Origin: Sabellastarte sp. h YS-2021
Taxonomy: Eukaryota > Annelida > Polychaeta > Sabellida > Sabellidae
Assembly: GCA_964017235.1 (NCBI GenBank)
Contig: OZ024936.1
Location: 33,316,040-33,380,039 of the forward strand
Length of the DNA stretch: 64,000 bases
Direction of reading: 5' to 3'
Both the position numbers and the translations under genes were made by a program. The notes below the pieces were generated by a model. It searched no databases. It was not told the DNA's origin and saw only the letters and a program-made list of their open reading frames with translations. Of the stretch, positions 45,090 to 56,269 are shown in pieces; position 1 is the stretch's first letter; each line of letters begins with the position of its first letter.

Positions 45090-46376
45090 CGGAAAATAGT
45101 TGGCTCTTAATCGGTTCTTAGTCCCAGACCTCCTGGGGCCTCCTCAGTCCATTGCAGACTAAATTTGTGTTGTCCCAGGTGGCCTGAAAACGCCAGCTTG
45201 GATCGGTTAGGGTCAGTTTCTCTTGGTCTGGGCTTAGTTCCAGACCTTGATTTTTGAGTCCCAGGACACCTGAGACGATCTGAGGCTTTCCGGGACTAAT
45301 GAAACCGATTCCTTTTCACACGCATAAAACTTCAAAGTTTTTTCGAAACCGAAATCACATACCCAAGTACCCGAAACTACTGTCAATATCGCCCACTTTG
45401 GCTGACGAGTACTACCGATATATCTGGAATTCATAAATTCTGTTTTCTCACCCTTATACACCATTTATATTATTTAATTTGTCTTTTATTTTGGTTGTTT
45501 ATGCATTGTCAAATGCCGATACCCTTTGAAAAGCGTCAGTGTATTAACACAGTTGAATAATACATGTACATGAAACGTTGTATATATTGCTAATATGGTG
45601 ACATGCACACCTTAAATAAATAAAAGTACAATGTTTTCAAACAGTAGTTCAAAATTTAGCATCAATAAAGTTCACTTACCTGCCTGAAAAAAATAAGGTT
45701 TCAATTCCGAAACTACATTCGAGCAACAGTGAATGCTTTATTGATAGGTCATGTGATTCCACTTTTATGGACACAACCGTGTTTTGAATGTACAAAAATT
45801 TCTTCTTGGTTAACATTTCTTCTGTGTTGTACTGTTTTGAATGCAAAAAAGGTGGCTGACGAGAAATAATTAGTAAATGGTTGGATCCCATTATTGGTGT
45901 ATGTTTTAAGTTTGTAAATGTGGAGATTTTTGTAGAATCACCTATTATCGCCCATCGGCGCGAGTACCCGGGTACCTGCTCGCTGAAATCAATACCTACC
46001 CGGTCCCACCAAAAAGGGTATTTTGTGAAACTACTTCAAAGGTCTGTTATGAGTCGGGGACTGCCAAACAGGCCTCCTGGGACTAAGCTACGGACGCCTG
46101 GGATTAAGGGTAGCAGGAAGCCTGGGACAACATAGGACTGTGTAAATTTGGGTCTGAGGAGGCCTGAGGAAGCCTGGGACTGGACATTTTGATGACAGCG
46201 GTAAAAAAGAATCGGTTTGAGTCATGAGAAATATCAAACATGTTTGATTTCTCTCACGGCCACAACCGATAACTACCGACCCTATCAGGACGTCTGGGAC
46301 TAAGCAAATTTTTGAAACTGACTCCCAAAAACCCTTTATCGGGAGGCTTAGTCGCGTGGTGGAACACCCACATAAG
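45090..46376. repeat. Right-hand non-coding part of the Harbinger element
   Basis: Two clusters of CTTAGTCCCAG-type words (45,110-45,300 and 46,040-46,376) flank a unique AT-rich stretch. The second cluster contains AAACATGTTTGATTTCTC, shared with 21,425-21,445. It could be one element end with an insertion or an element plus an adjacent MITE. Confidence 0.5.
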
Positions 46377-46399
46377 CCAATAGTCTCCAGACAATTCAC

Positions 46400-47780
46400 T
46401 GAACTGATACTCTCAGCAAGTGTTCTGCGACTCCCTAAGACACTGTCACTCGTCGGAATGATGGGCCTTGACAGAGGTATGAGCTCTCCAAATGCCTTTG
46501 ATTTGTCTTAAGCATTAAAATACAGTATAGTGACGTCATTCTATTGTTAAAACAATAGATTCATTCAACTGAATGTACTGTTTTTTTTCTACTGTTTTCG
46601 TAAAGGGAGCCAAAGTACAAAGTTTAGCCTAAGACTATTTACAGGTAAGCCTTCAAATGTCGCTACATTTTAAATTCCTGTATCAGTATTTTACATTCTT
46701 TTAAAAATGCAGTCAAACTATTTTGTGTGTGATATTCGTAATTTTAATGTAATACAAGTTGGGACTTAAGAACTATGTAGAATGTGCTGACATTTACCAA
46801 TATTCATTTTTTGTTGTGTAAAAACTTTAAAGGGGAAATATTAAATATACCAATATTTAAAGGTTTTACGTTGAATATCAACCTCAGCCCAAATATAAAT
46901 AAGCTAAAACTTACTTCCCTGTATATTGTGTCTAAATATAGGACGATTTTATATGCAGGCCTTGGATCCATTTCCATAATCAGTGCATATATAATATGTA
47001 TATTTTCTCATTGTATGGCTCAAACCAGTGCAAAAGTTTTTCATCAGAAGGATGACAAGGTTTTCTCATATATTTAGCATTTTTTATGATCTTTCTTTTG
47101 ACTTTAAGATGGCACAAGTTGATAATTAATAAAATTACATAAAAAAGACAACTTTCACAGTAACAAATTACAATGTTAGTGGTGTGTTAATATATTTCTT
47201 TTATTTTAAACTTTTTGTGTGTACATGCCATGATGAAAAAAAAACATTTGAACTATTTCACAGAGAACAAAAGGTACAAGAATATTTTCAGAACACTGTG
47301 TCATTTACAATGTGTTTTTAAAAAAGCTCCATTTCTTTAAATGTTTTTCTACATTGCCTAACTTATACAAAGCAATAGAAGAATGAATCAATCATGAGCC
47401 TATATTTTGACACTTTTTGAAATTTAAACCTCTATATCTTGACTTTTGCTCAACATATTTTAATGTCTAATAGCTCATTGGATAGGCATGTCTCTTAGCT
47501 ATTACGTGTTATAGTTTTATCTGAATCATTATGTTGAAAATATATGAAAATCATAATTTTATCATGATAAGAAGTACAACACCTGTGAATCAATTAATGA
47601 GCCTAATTCGCACTATGTGAACCTTGGATGTGCAGTGTGAGTATTTAATTTACTTTCACACTTTACATGAACACTATATACGGAAACCTGAGTAGATTTG
47701 GTATTGTACTATGTGGGATGAACATATTTGTCATAATATTGTTTCACACACACACATATATCTATAAAACCGATTTATTA
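46400..47780. other. Block 2 stretch without recognised gene
   Basis: AT-rich. Sequence at 46,885-47,085 is the counterpart of 11,470-11,705. The plus-strand open frame of 97 codons at 46,784-47,077 is not kept in block 1, so it is not supported as a gene. Confidence 0.5.
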
Positions 47781-47827
47781 GTTTGAAGTGTACTGTAAAG
47801 GCAAGACTGTTTAAATCAGGAATAATT

Positions 47828-47986
47828 ATGGGTAAAGAGAAGAAGAAAAAAACTGCAGAAGTCATGAAAAAGGCCAAAAGGATGGTATGGCAAGGAACAT
47901 CAGCATATCGAGCTGCTAAATTTATTTATTTGGGGTTTTATGTCGCGTTCAACACTGTACAGGTAATATCAGTTTTATCAGTTTAA
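47828..47986 (+). other. Short open frame with psq-like helix-turn-helix (weak)
   Basis: The frame MGKEKKKKTAEVMKKAKRMV followed by QGTSAYRAAKFIYL faintly resembles the pipsqueak-type helix-turn-helix at the start of some transposases (basic residues, then SAYRAAK). It is cut off after the presumed second helix and has no partner sequence. A chance frame is quite possible. Confidence 0.2.
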
Positions 47987-48059
47987 ACCACCTTCCTCAG
48001 TTGCTTGGTTATGATTTTCACTTGTCCCTTTCCCCAGAGAAAATTCTTGAATAGATTTT

Positions 48060-48640
48060 TTATTTCTACCCATGTGTACTAGGTGAATATGTCTCTACTA
48101 TGGCAGGTGAACACACCCTGGCAAAAACCAAGAAGTACTTGACTGATTTAGCATACCTACAACATCCAAGCAAAGAAACACCCAGTAATTTCCTTACAAG
48201 ACTTAACAGTTTCTGGGATATAACCCAGACAAGATTATAAAGGCCAAGTTCACAACAAAAAAGGTAAAAGGTTTAATCAAAGCCACATCATGATGGTCTA
48301 CACCTTCACACTAACCAGTGTCCATACGAAGTATTTACTTCCTGCACCCTACAACCTCCAAGACATAGCTTGAATTGGATTGAAGGGTCAAGATCACTAC
48401 GGCGGGGTCGAACATCAACTGAAGGTCACACCATTGTTTTGCTAAAATGCCCCTACAACCGATGTCCCTACCTAGTATCCACATCCCACACCTCACTATT
48501 TGGAGACACAGTATAGTCACGCTGTTTCCCATGCCCGCCTGCCCGGTTGCTAACCTGCCCACTCACTTGCTCCCCTACCCACCCATTAGGATAGCACAAG
48601 TGAAAAAAACAATAGCCGTACTGCCCTTATAGGTTGTGAG
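48060..48640 (+). mobile_element. Satellite-cored element, decayed copy
   Basis: The left border has ATGGCAGGTGAACACACC, as at 51,775-51,795. One or two satellite units (CAGTGTCCATACGAAGTATT, CAAGATCACTACGG) follow. The right border has GTGAAAAAAACAATAGCCGT and ACTGCCCTTATAGGTTGTGA, resembling 52,235-52,270. Confidence 0.55.
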
Positions 48641-49279
48641 TTAAATACTTATACTACTTAAATTTTATTTTTATATAGGTTTCATTTTATTACAGGTTTT
48701 ACCTTTCTTGTACAGAAACATTATTTTCTGTTTATTTTCCATTCAAGGCAATTAAACATAAATCATAACATAACAGATATTAGATGTACAGGTGTTTAAA
48801 CGATCATTTTATTGATCTAAATCCTGGATATTAGACACAGGGGCTTTTAAAAAGACCATTTTATCTATGTAGATTTATACCAGATTTTTATCATACCCTT
48901 ACCAAAACTTTTTGAAACTATATTTTCCAGTGTATCTATGGTACATATTAATCTCTGACACTGAGCAATGTTAAAGCTGATTCATGCATATGCAAGATAA
49001 AATTATATATTACTTGAAACTTATTGTTGTATTTTTTACTATTTTAGTTCATTTTTTTAAACTGAACAACATACACCTATTCAAGCATTTGGGGGCTGGT
49101 GACAAGGTGATGAAATTTACCTTAATAATACTATATTAAAACTACCATATTTTTATAATCATAGCAATTATTTGCTGAAAATAAAGTAATGTGATTTACC
49201 TTTGTAATACCTCATTAAAACTAACATATTCATGTCTTTAATATCCTATCTGTAAGATTTTAAAACTCATGGTGATTTT

Positions 49280-49975
49280 GACAAAATCAAAAGTCACACC
49301 ATAACTTTGCACACATACATCCCATAACCAATGTCCCTACAAAGTAAAAACTTCCTACACCTTACAGTTTCAAGATATAGCCTGGACAAGATTTTATGGT
49401 TCAGGGTCATTTCGGTAAGCTCACAGGTCAAATCAAGGTCACACCATGACATTGTCCTCCTACTGCCCCTAACCAATGTCCCCACCAAGTATCAACTTCC
49501 TACACCTTACGGTTTCTGAGATATAGCCCGGACATGATTTTACAGGTCAAGGTCACTACAGCAAGGTCAAAGGTCAAATCAAGGTCATATCATTATGTTG
49601 CACACTTACAAGCACCTAACCAATGTCCCTACCAAGTATCAACTTCCTACACCTAACAGTTTCCTATATATAGGCTGGACAAGATTTTATAGGTCAAGGT
49701 CACTATGGCAAGGTCACAGGTCAAATCAAGGTCCCGCCATGACATTGCACACCTATACCCCCTAACCAATATCTCTTCTAAGTATCAACTTCCTACAACT
49801 TATGGTTGCTGAGATATAGCTCAGACAAGACTTTCAAACTCAAGGTCACTGCGGCAAAATCAAAGGTCAAATCAAGGTCAGACCATGACATTATAGAACT
49901 ACACCTCCAACCAATTGTCCCCACCAAGCATCAGCTTCCTACACCTTACAGTTTTTGAGATACTCAACCTGAGCC
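49280..49975 (+). repeat. Satellite array, period about 145 bp, five units
   Basis: CCAATGTCCC occurs near 49,330, 49,473, 49,619, 49,764 (variant) and 49,911 (variant), i.e. spacings of about 143-147. Each unit includes TATCAACTTCCTACACCTTA, GATATAGCCCGGACA and AGGTCAAGGTCACTAC. The unit is the complement of that at 37,430-38,150. Unique element ends are lacking here. Confidence 0.75.
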
Positions 49976-50139
49976 ACATACAACTTCCAAGCTATCCACA
50001 TTTGGCTTGTTTTAAATCATATTTGTCAATACCTTTGCCACACATTCTGGTGGACAGCCTTAATCTCTCCAAAAAATGCTGCTACATTATAAACATGTAT
50101 TGAAAATTTGCACTCCACTAAAAATGAACTGGGTAGATT

Positions 50140-51090
50140 ATTTTGATCATTTAATGAGCATTTTGAAGTTCTTTACGCTCATTCATCAAAAGTCCCCCAA
50201 GAAGTTTTTCTCCCCTCCACTGTTTTTTATCCCAAATCTTGTTATCGAAGAGACCAATGTCACTAGACCATACTGTGTCATGGGAGTGGCTTCTACCAGT
50301 TCTTTATCACCGGTGTCACCTTGAGATCCTGGTTCTGTGTGAACTTTGCTCGAATCACTTTTTCCATTGCTTCTTCCATCTTATTTCTCCAGTGTCCTGC
50401 TTTGAAACCTTTTATGTTAGATCCTAGCCGTTTCTGCTCAACAGGGTCTGTCGCTTCCATAATTAGATTTTCCTGTTGCTTATCACCAAAAGCAAGGGCC
50501 TTTGCCAGCCTGAAAAACTGCTTCGAGCTTAAGAAAGTTTTTCCTTCTACCTTGAATTTTGCTGGATGGTGGTTGCTAAGTGGTGAGTACTTTGGGAAAA
50601 AGGCTGCTTTATCCCCTTTGGTCCTGGTAAAAATATTAGCTGGCTGCAAGTCTTCAGGCAGTTGGTGAAGATTATCTACTGTATAAGTATGCCCATTTAG
50701 TATTAGACTGTCATCCTTAAGCCACACATTATTCTTCTTTTCTGGATTATGTGCAGATTGTTTCTTTGCTTCAAACATAATCAGCTTTAAAACTTTCCAA
50801 GCTTGGAACACATCAGTCGGCACATCGTCCTCAAGCCTTACATTGAACCTGGACCTCAACTGCTTACTGTATTTCCACATCTTACTTTTAACATCCGGAT
50901 GGGCAACCTGTGCAAGTATAGGGTTTGGTTTTTGTCGCAATGTGATGCACCTCTAACATTTCTGACAACTCAATGGGGGCTCCCACTGAGAGAAACAAAT
51001 CAGCAATCACCATTTTACAATTCTCATCCTTTTTCTGATTGGCCCCTAAGACTTTAATGTTGTTTTTTCGGTGTGTTAATATTAAGTAAA
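50140..51090 (-). pseudogene. LINE ORF1p-like protein fused to a NADAR domain
   Basis: On the minus strand the sequence starts with RKNNIKVLGANQKKDENC and VIADLFLSVGAPIELSEML, the RNA-binding core of L1-type ORF1 proteins. After a frameshift near 50,940 it continues open to 50,293: KPNPILAQVAHPDVKSKMWK, a KKxxL..F...LEDDVP block, NNVWLKDDSLILNGHTYTVD. Next comes a NADAR (YbiA/DUF1768) domain: AFFPKYSPLSNHHPAKFKVE, FLSSKQFFRLAKALAFGD, DPVEQKRLGSNIKGF, HWRNKMEEAMEKVIRAKFTQ. A second frameshift follows, then DKELVEATP, DTVWSSDIGL and GEKLLGGLLMNERKELQ, the NADAR end, to about 50,145. NADAR enzymes cleave N-glycosidic bonds of ADP-ribose-like metabolites. No ORF2 lies alongside. The full-length order is kept but the reading frame is dead. 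Confidence 0.75.
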
Positions 51091-51449
51091 CACTTTCTTT
51101 ATTTTATTGAAGAGTCAGTGACAGAAGAATCAAAATATAATTAATACTCATAAGATGTTGTCAGGCTTCATTCATTTTTTTTTTAATTTCATTAAAAAAC
51201 AAGTATCTTACTTTGTAGTTACATCTTTAAAAATGAGCATTCGACTTTTATGTTTATATGCTTGTTCTTCTTGTGAGTCAGCTGGAATGGTTGGAATGCA
51301 ATCTTTGAAATATCAAGCACAGATCAAGGAATGATATAAATATTTTTGTTTCATATTTTAAAAAAATCACAATATCTCGGCAAGAATTACAATAAAATCA
51401 TTGGGCTGTGCCTTGGTGTCAGTAATCTGTATTGGTCAGATATTGTTAA

Positions 51450-51625
51450 AAATAGCATCAGAAATGCCCGTGCCCCACAGCCTGGGGAAATAGTTTTCAA
51501 AACCATGAGATATAGAAGTAGTGAAACAGTACAAAGATCAGGATAGGGATGAGCATTGTCAGTTATATAAAGATCCAAATAATGTTTAAGTAAAGAAAAT
51601 AACGTCTTAAAGAAAGTGACAGCAT
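51450..51625 (+). repeat. Dispersed repeat R, copy 2
   Basis: Counterpart of 37,285-37,430. Here an extra stretch (GCCCGTGCCCCACAGCCTGG) follows AAAAATAGCATCAGA. Confidence 0.6.
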
Positions 51626-51716
51626 TAATCAGTAAACTAAATATTATGAAGCTGTAAAATTTATTAATTGCAGAATAGCTGTCAATGGAAAAAGCACAAT
51701 TATGTAAAAGTGCTTA

Positions 51717-52275
51717 TAATAATCAGTTGCAGCAATCCATATATCTTTGTCAATAGGAGAAAGATGTCTCAAATATGGCAGGTGAACACACTTTGGCTGA
51801 GCAAAAGTTAAAGGTCACACAATGAGTCACACATTCAACCCTATCCAGTGTCCCTACCAAGTGTCAACCTTCTACACCTTATGGAATCCAAGACAAGATT
51901 TTAAAACTCATGGTCACTACAGCAAGACCAAAGTCAAATTAAGGTAACACTATGACGTGGTGTGACCAATGTCCCTACCAAGTATCAACTTCCTACACCT
52001 TACAGTTGCCAAAATATAGCCTGGATAAGATTTTATAAGTCAAGGTCATTATGGCAAGGTCAATGTTTAAATCAAGGTCACACCATGACGTTGAACACCT
52101 ACACCCCCTAACCAATGTCCCTACCAAGGATCAACTTCCTTCACGTTATGGTTTATGAGATACAGCCTGGACAAACTTTTTCACACTGCCCACCCACCCA
52201 AATACCTGCCCTGCCCGCCCATTCGGACACCATGGGTGAAAACAATACCGAGACAGCCCTTAAGGGCTGTGGGGT
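51717..52275 (+). mobile_element. Satellite-cored element with palindromic 3' end
   Basis: The left border ATAATCAGTTGCAGCAATCC, ATATATCTTTG and CTCAAATATGGCAGGTGAAC equals the complement of 38,150-38,228. Two to three satellite units follow (CCCTACCAAGTATCAACTTC repeated). The right end has CCTGCCCGCCCATTCGGACA, then ACCATGGGTGAAAACAATAC and a perfect 18-bp palindrome at 52,253-52,270. A near-terminal hairpin is a trait of Helitron-related elements. No transposase is encoded. Confidence 0.65.
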
Positions 52276-52289
52276 AAAAGCTAAGGTAT

Positions 52290-52780
52290 TTTAATAACTT
52301 TTCTGTAGTCTAAAGCTTTCTGAGTTGTTTCTATCCTGCAGATTGCATGTTACCATACAAGATGATACAGTACCCCAATATTTTCTTACTTTGCATGTGC
52401 CAATATTGCAGACAGCACGAAGATGCAATAATTCAGTGCTTTCTGGTTGCTGTCTTCAATCTCCTAGACTTTATGTTGTAACACAATGATACTAAATCCA
52501 ATGCTTTCTTAGTGTTTGTTCTATGTAATGAAAGGCATACTAATATGGCAATCCAATACATTGTACTGCTTGTTATCTTGTATACAGCATCTTACCACCT
52601 TATGATGCAATCATCCAACAGTTTCTTACTGCTATCTTCTGTCTTGCATATAACATATTACGCTACAGTCACCCATTACTTTCTTACTGCCATCTTCTAT
52701 ATTGTACACAGCATGTTACCACACAATGATTCATTGACCAATGCATGTATAATATTTCTGTCTTCCAGGCAGTATGTTAT
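52290..52780 (+). repeat. Tandem repeat of about 65 bp, block 2 copy
   Basis: About eight diverged units without interruption, each with TTCTATCTTGTACACAG, CATGTTACCACACAATGA and an AATGCTTTCTTACTGC-like end. The last unit (TCTGTCTTCCAGGCAGTATG) leads into the PDHA-like pseudogene, as in block 1. Confidence 0.65.
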
Positions 52781-53833
52781 TAAATGGCACAATTCCTACA
52801 GCAACCTCCCACATACCAGAGGAATATGGGTACAAACTCCACAGTTCGGAAGAAATTCCCTGTGCTTTTGTGTCTGTTACCAGAGATGAAGGCTTGCATT
52901 CTACAGGAAAATGGAGACAATACTGAGATTGACAGGACTGTCAAACCCATGTACATAAGGAAAAAGGTTCAAGAGATTGGTAATCTGTGTACAGGCAAAG
53001 AAACAATAAATGTAGATATGATGGCTGCAATGTCCTGATGATAATTTTATCACATTATACAGAACATATACCTGGACATTATCTATGGGTATTTCTTCAC
53101 TCTAAATATTTGCAGAATTGACTGGGAGAGCATCTGGATATGTAAAGGGGAAAAGGCGGTTACATGTATTGGGAAAAATTCTATATTGGGAATGGGATAA
53201 TTGGAGCACAGGTTTCCACCAGAACTGGTATTGCACTTGCTCAAGATAACAAGAGTATCTGTATCACTTGAGATGAAGCAGTCAATCAGGTACGAGTGTT
53301 TGAAGTTATGGGACCTGTCATGGTTGTGTCCAAGAATAATCATTTTGGTATGGGAACATTTGCAGGGAAAACCATAGCCCACAGTGAATTTTATACCACA
53401 GGATACTACATACATTGACTCTGGGCAGATGGGATGAATGTTCTGACAGTAACAGAAGCCACAAGGTTTGCCTTGGTTTATGTAAGGTCTGGAAAAGGCT
53501 ATCTAGTGATGGAGTTAGAAACATTTAGATATAATTAATTTATTTTGTAAAATGTACAAGAAAAGTGGTATGTACACAAACTTTCAAAAAATGTTTAAAG
53601 TCAATTTATATAAGTTTAAACAATAAAGTAAGAAAGTGTTTGAACAAAAAAATGTGTATATAAACAGTCGCACAGTATCAGTATAAACAGTATCAGTTGT
53701 TGATAACAGTACATTACTTAATAGCAATGACCCAGAACCACTTCAGTTAGAGCTGTACACCTATCTACAAAGACCAACCGCTGGATTATTGGCTCAGAGG
53801 ATATGACCCCTTTACATGGGTCAAGGCCATTAA
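52770..53833 (+). pseudogene. Pyruvate dehydrogenase E1 alpha pseudogene, copy 2
   Basis: Shifting frames give GTIPTATSHIPEEYGYKLH, VSVTRDEGLH, a weak TGxET region, then GNGIIGAQVSTRTGIALAQD, NKSICIT with a stop in place of the cofactor-binding Gly-Asp-Gly region, VMGPVMVVSKNNHFGMGTFA, then [20 protein letters not shown] and [16 protein letters not shown] (to 53,537). About 190 bases of unrelated DNA follow, then the C-terminal PEPLQLELYTYLQRP at 53,730-53,780. It keeps the middle section that copy 1 lost, so the two copies decayed independently after duplication. Many stops and frameshifts; no introns. Confidence 0.8.
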
Positions 53834-53919
53834 ATCGCTGCAATTTTGTAATTATTAAAACAATCATGTTAGATGTCAAGACTAGTTTGTAGAGTTAATG
53901 ATATGATATTTTTGAATGT

Positions 53920-54440
53920 CAAAGCTATTTTAAGTAAAAAAGCCACTGTCTTTTATCATTGTCATATCTACACATCAAGATTATTTGTTTGTAAATACAT
54001 GTACATGTATCATTGCTCGTTAATTTCTACAAAATAAAATGAATTTCTAGTAACATGTTTGAGTACGTACTAATATATTCAAGTTGGATAGATTCTCACT
54101 AGAATTTAGAGTATCACCATTTCCATCCCTTTTAACTGGTCTATTTGATACAACAGTCAATAACTAATGGCATGTTACATTACACTAATGTAATGTGATT
54201 GCCACACTTACAAACGCTTACAACATTTTCCATTTCTGCCCAAATCAATCTGACAGCCAAAAATTGGAAAATTCTAACTTTTCACAGAGCTGAAAGTAGT
54301 AGCCCTTAGTACCCAGGGCTCCAAAATATGCCCTGTGACACTATAGGTTAGGTTTGGAAGCGGCTACAATAAGATGCAGACAAGACAGGACAGTTTCCAG
54401 GTGAGTGGAACCACTGTTGGGATCAAAAGTCAGGGTCAGT
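53920..54440. other. Right edge of block 2 and following DNA
   Basis: About 53,920-54,060 matches 15,600-15,760. After that nothing is recognised. Confidence 0.45.
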
Positions 54441-54449
54441 GAAATATCA

Positions 54450-55010
54450 ATCATGTTTTACAAGCTAGGAAATCACAACTGATCCTAATTGACTCTGTAA
54501 ACCATAGTATCCACCGGATACTATCTTGTGGATACAACAACCAGCCACCTGAGATGTTGTAAATTGGGTTCTTCAACCTGTAAAGGTTCCCAAAGACAAC
54601 ACATCCTCCAGTTTTGGATGTGAACACCAACATTGATTACAGTAGATTACTGTTTTTAAATGAGTAATGTATAAATAGCACCTTAAAAGAATGAACAGAA
54701 GTTTATAAGTAACTGTAACTGAAGGATGATATTAATATAATTTTTCTTTTTCAACAGGAAATTCATGGGTATGTATCCAGGTTTTATACAAACAAAAGCT
54801 ATCGTTAAATGCCAATTTGAGATGAGCTGAACCAGAACCCACAGTAACAAAAGTTAAAAACAAGCCTAACCTGTTCACTGCTAGGGTAAGGAGGCTGTTA
54901 CATTCGAGGTGTTCCATTGTATAATCTAGTGCTTTGCAGGTGTAATATCTTCCCCACACAGAGGAACTCTCAGACAGCACTACACTAACAACAGAACTGA
55001 CAAAAGCTAT
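54450..55010 (-). other. Exon-like open segments on the minus strand (unassigned)
   Basis: An AG at about 54,996 (TTTTGTCAG on the minus strand) is followed by an open stretch of about 42 codons and then AACAG|GTTAGG. It encodes VVLSESSSVWGRYYTCKALD and HLECNSLLTLAVN, with two Cys. A second open segment lies at 54,451-54,633 (VFTSKTGGCVVFGNL, IYNISGGWLLYPQDS). They could be exons of an unrecognised gene, but no family and no further exons were found. Confidence 0.25.
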
Positions 55011-55242
55011 AGTGAAGGGACATTTTAGGTCAGTAATCCAGTGTTGTGGGTGTCACATGAGCAGAACATACTAAGTGGAGAAGCTTGAGTTAACAAGGCC
55101 GAAGGGGGTTTCAGTCTACTAGCGCGAGCTGCAAAGCCATCGGAGACACCAGTGGTGCACTGAAATGTTCACCCATCTTAATACTAATGCAGCTTAATGC
55201 TGCTTAACTTCAGTGAAGAGACCGGCACTCATCCCACTACGG

Positions 55243-56186
55243 GTGTAGGACATTTCGTACCCGGACACTTCGTACCGGGACATTTTGTACCAGAAAAATT
55301 CGTACCCAACCTAGGACATTTCGTACCCCAAACTTAAAAATGCCAATTATCATTAGAAAATTACTTTTCAAATATAAAATTTAAACAATTCTAATATTAA
55401 TCATGAAGAGGATGTCAAATCCCTCAATTAGTTTGACTAATAGCCCAAGCAAAGCCTTTCACTATGGAACAATAGTCACTGTAATCCCAAATAAAACAGA
55501 TTAGATATGAGGATGTAAAACTTGGAACTCTTGTCAAACAGAATAAGTATTATTTAGTCAAACATGTTTTTAAATAATTCAGGTTAATCTGACACTAGAA
55601 TAGAAGTGATTATATGCAATTCAGGCCCCATTTAGTGTTCTTTTGATTCTACATTTCTTGAATATGAAAACTAATGAAAAAAGAAAAAAAGGGCCCCGGC
55701 AAAACTAAAATAACTAAAATAAACACTGTTATTAAGTTCAATCCAAAGTTTAATTACAAAACCCAGCTCTTTGTAGTAAAATTAATTACATATACTTATT
55801 AAGAGAAAAATGACACAAAGTTAATTCCCCTTTTAGATTTCTTATTTGTTGATTGTATTTAAGATTACCTGTACACATCAATGGAAATAGGGGGTAACTG
55901 TTTCTCTTTGAACTGTGGGGTTATAGGATTATGTCACAGACATCAAAGATTTGACTGGCCCTTTAAAATATACTCAGGAGTAGGTTTCAAGAATGGATTT
56001 TTATTATACGTTTTCAATCTTTATGTTACATATATGTTTTAATAAAATGTTATCTGGATGTGTTGTTTGCCTTTTAAAATATTTGGTATGAAATGTTCTA
56101 GGCTGGGTACGAAATGTCCCAGTACGAAATGTACCGGTACGAAATGTCCCGGTACGAAGTGTCCGGGTACGAACTGTCCGTACCCC
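55243..56186. mobile_element. Inverted-repeat element with 15-bp word arrays at both ends
   Basis: Each end is an array of about five 15-bp words of the type GGACATTTCGTACCC, facing inward in inverted orientation. The 11-bp TCCCACTACGG is perfectly duplicated at 55,232-55,242 and 56,187-56,197. The interior of about 750 bases is AT-rich and codes for nothing. It is a non-autonomous DNA transposon; a 9-11 bp target duplication would suit a Mutator-like family, but that is inference. Confidence 0.8.
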
Positions 56187-56269
56187 TCCCACTACGGCAA
56201 TTCTCAGAAAGTCTGAAGACAAACAAAAGTGATCTCTAGAAGCGCTAGCCTTGCTAGAGCTCAGACATG

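Larger units (their letters stand above)
41040..46376 (+). mobile_element. PIF/Harbinger DNA transposon
   Basis: The element carries the two-gene layout of PIF/Harbinger transposons: a DDE transposase on the plus strand and a DNA-binding accessory protein on the minus strand. Both outer regions (41,050-41,190; 45,100-45,300; 45,960-46,376) are rich in CTTAGTCCCAG and AGGCCTCCTC words and are partly inverted relative to each other. The right end CGTGGTGGAACACCC matches the end of the MITE at 21,290. The left end lacks this terminus, so the element looks 5' truncated or rearranged. No target duplication was found. Confidence 0.75.

Noticed and set aside
46784..47077. Open frame of 97 codons, possible membrane protein
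   Set aside because: Hydrophobic only because AT-rich; the homologous stretch of block 1 (11,470-11,705) has no such frame.
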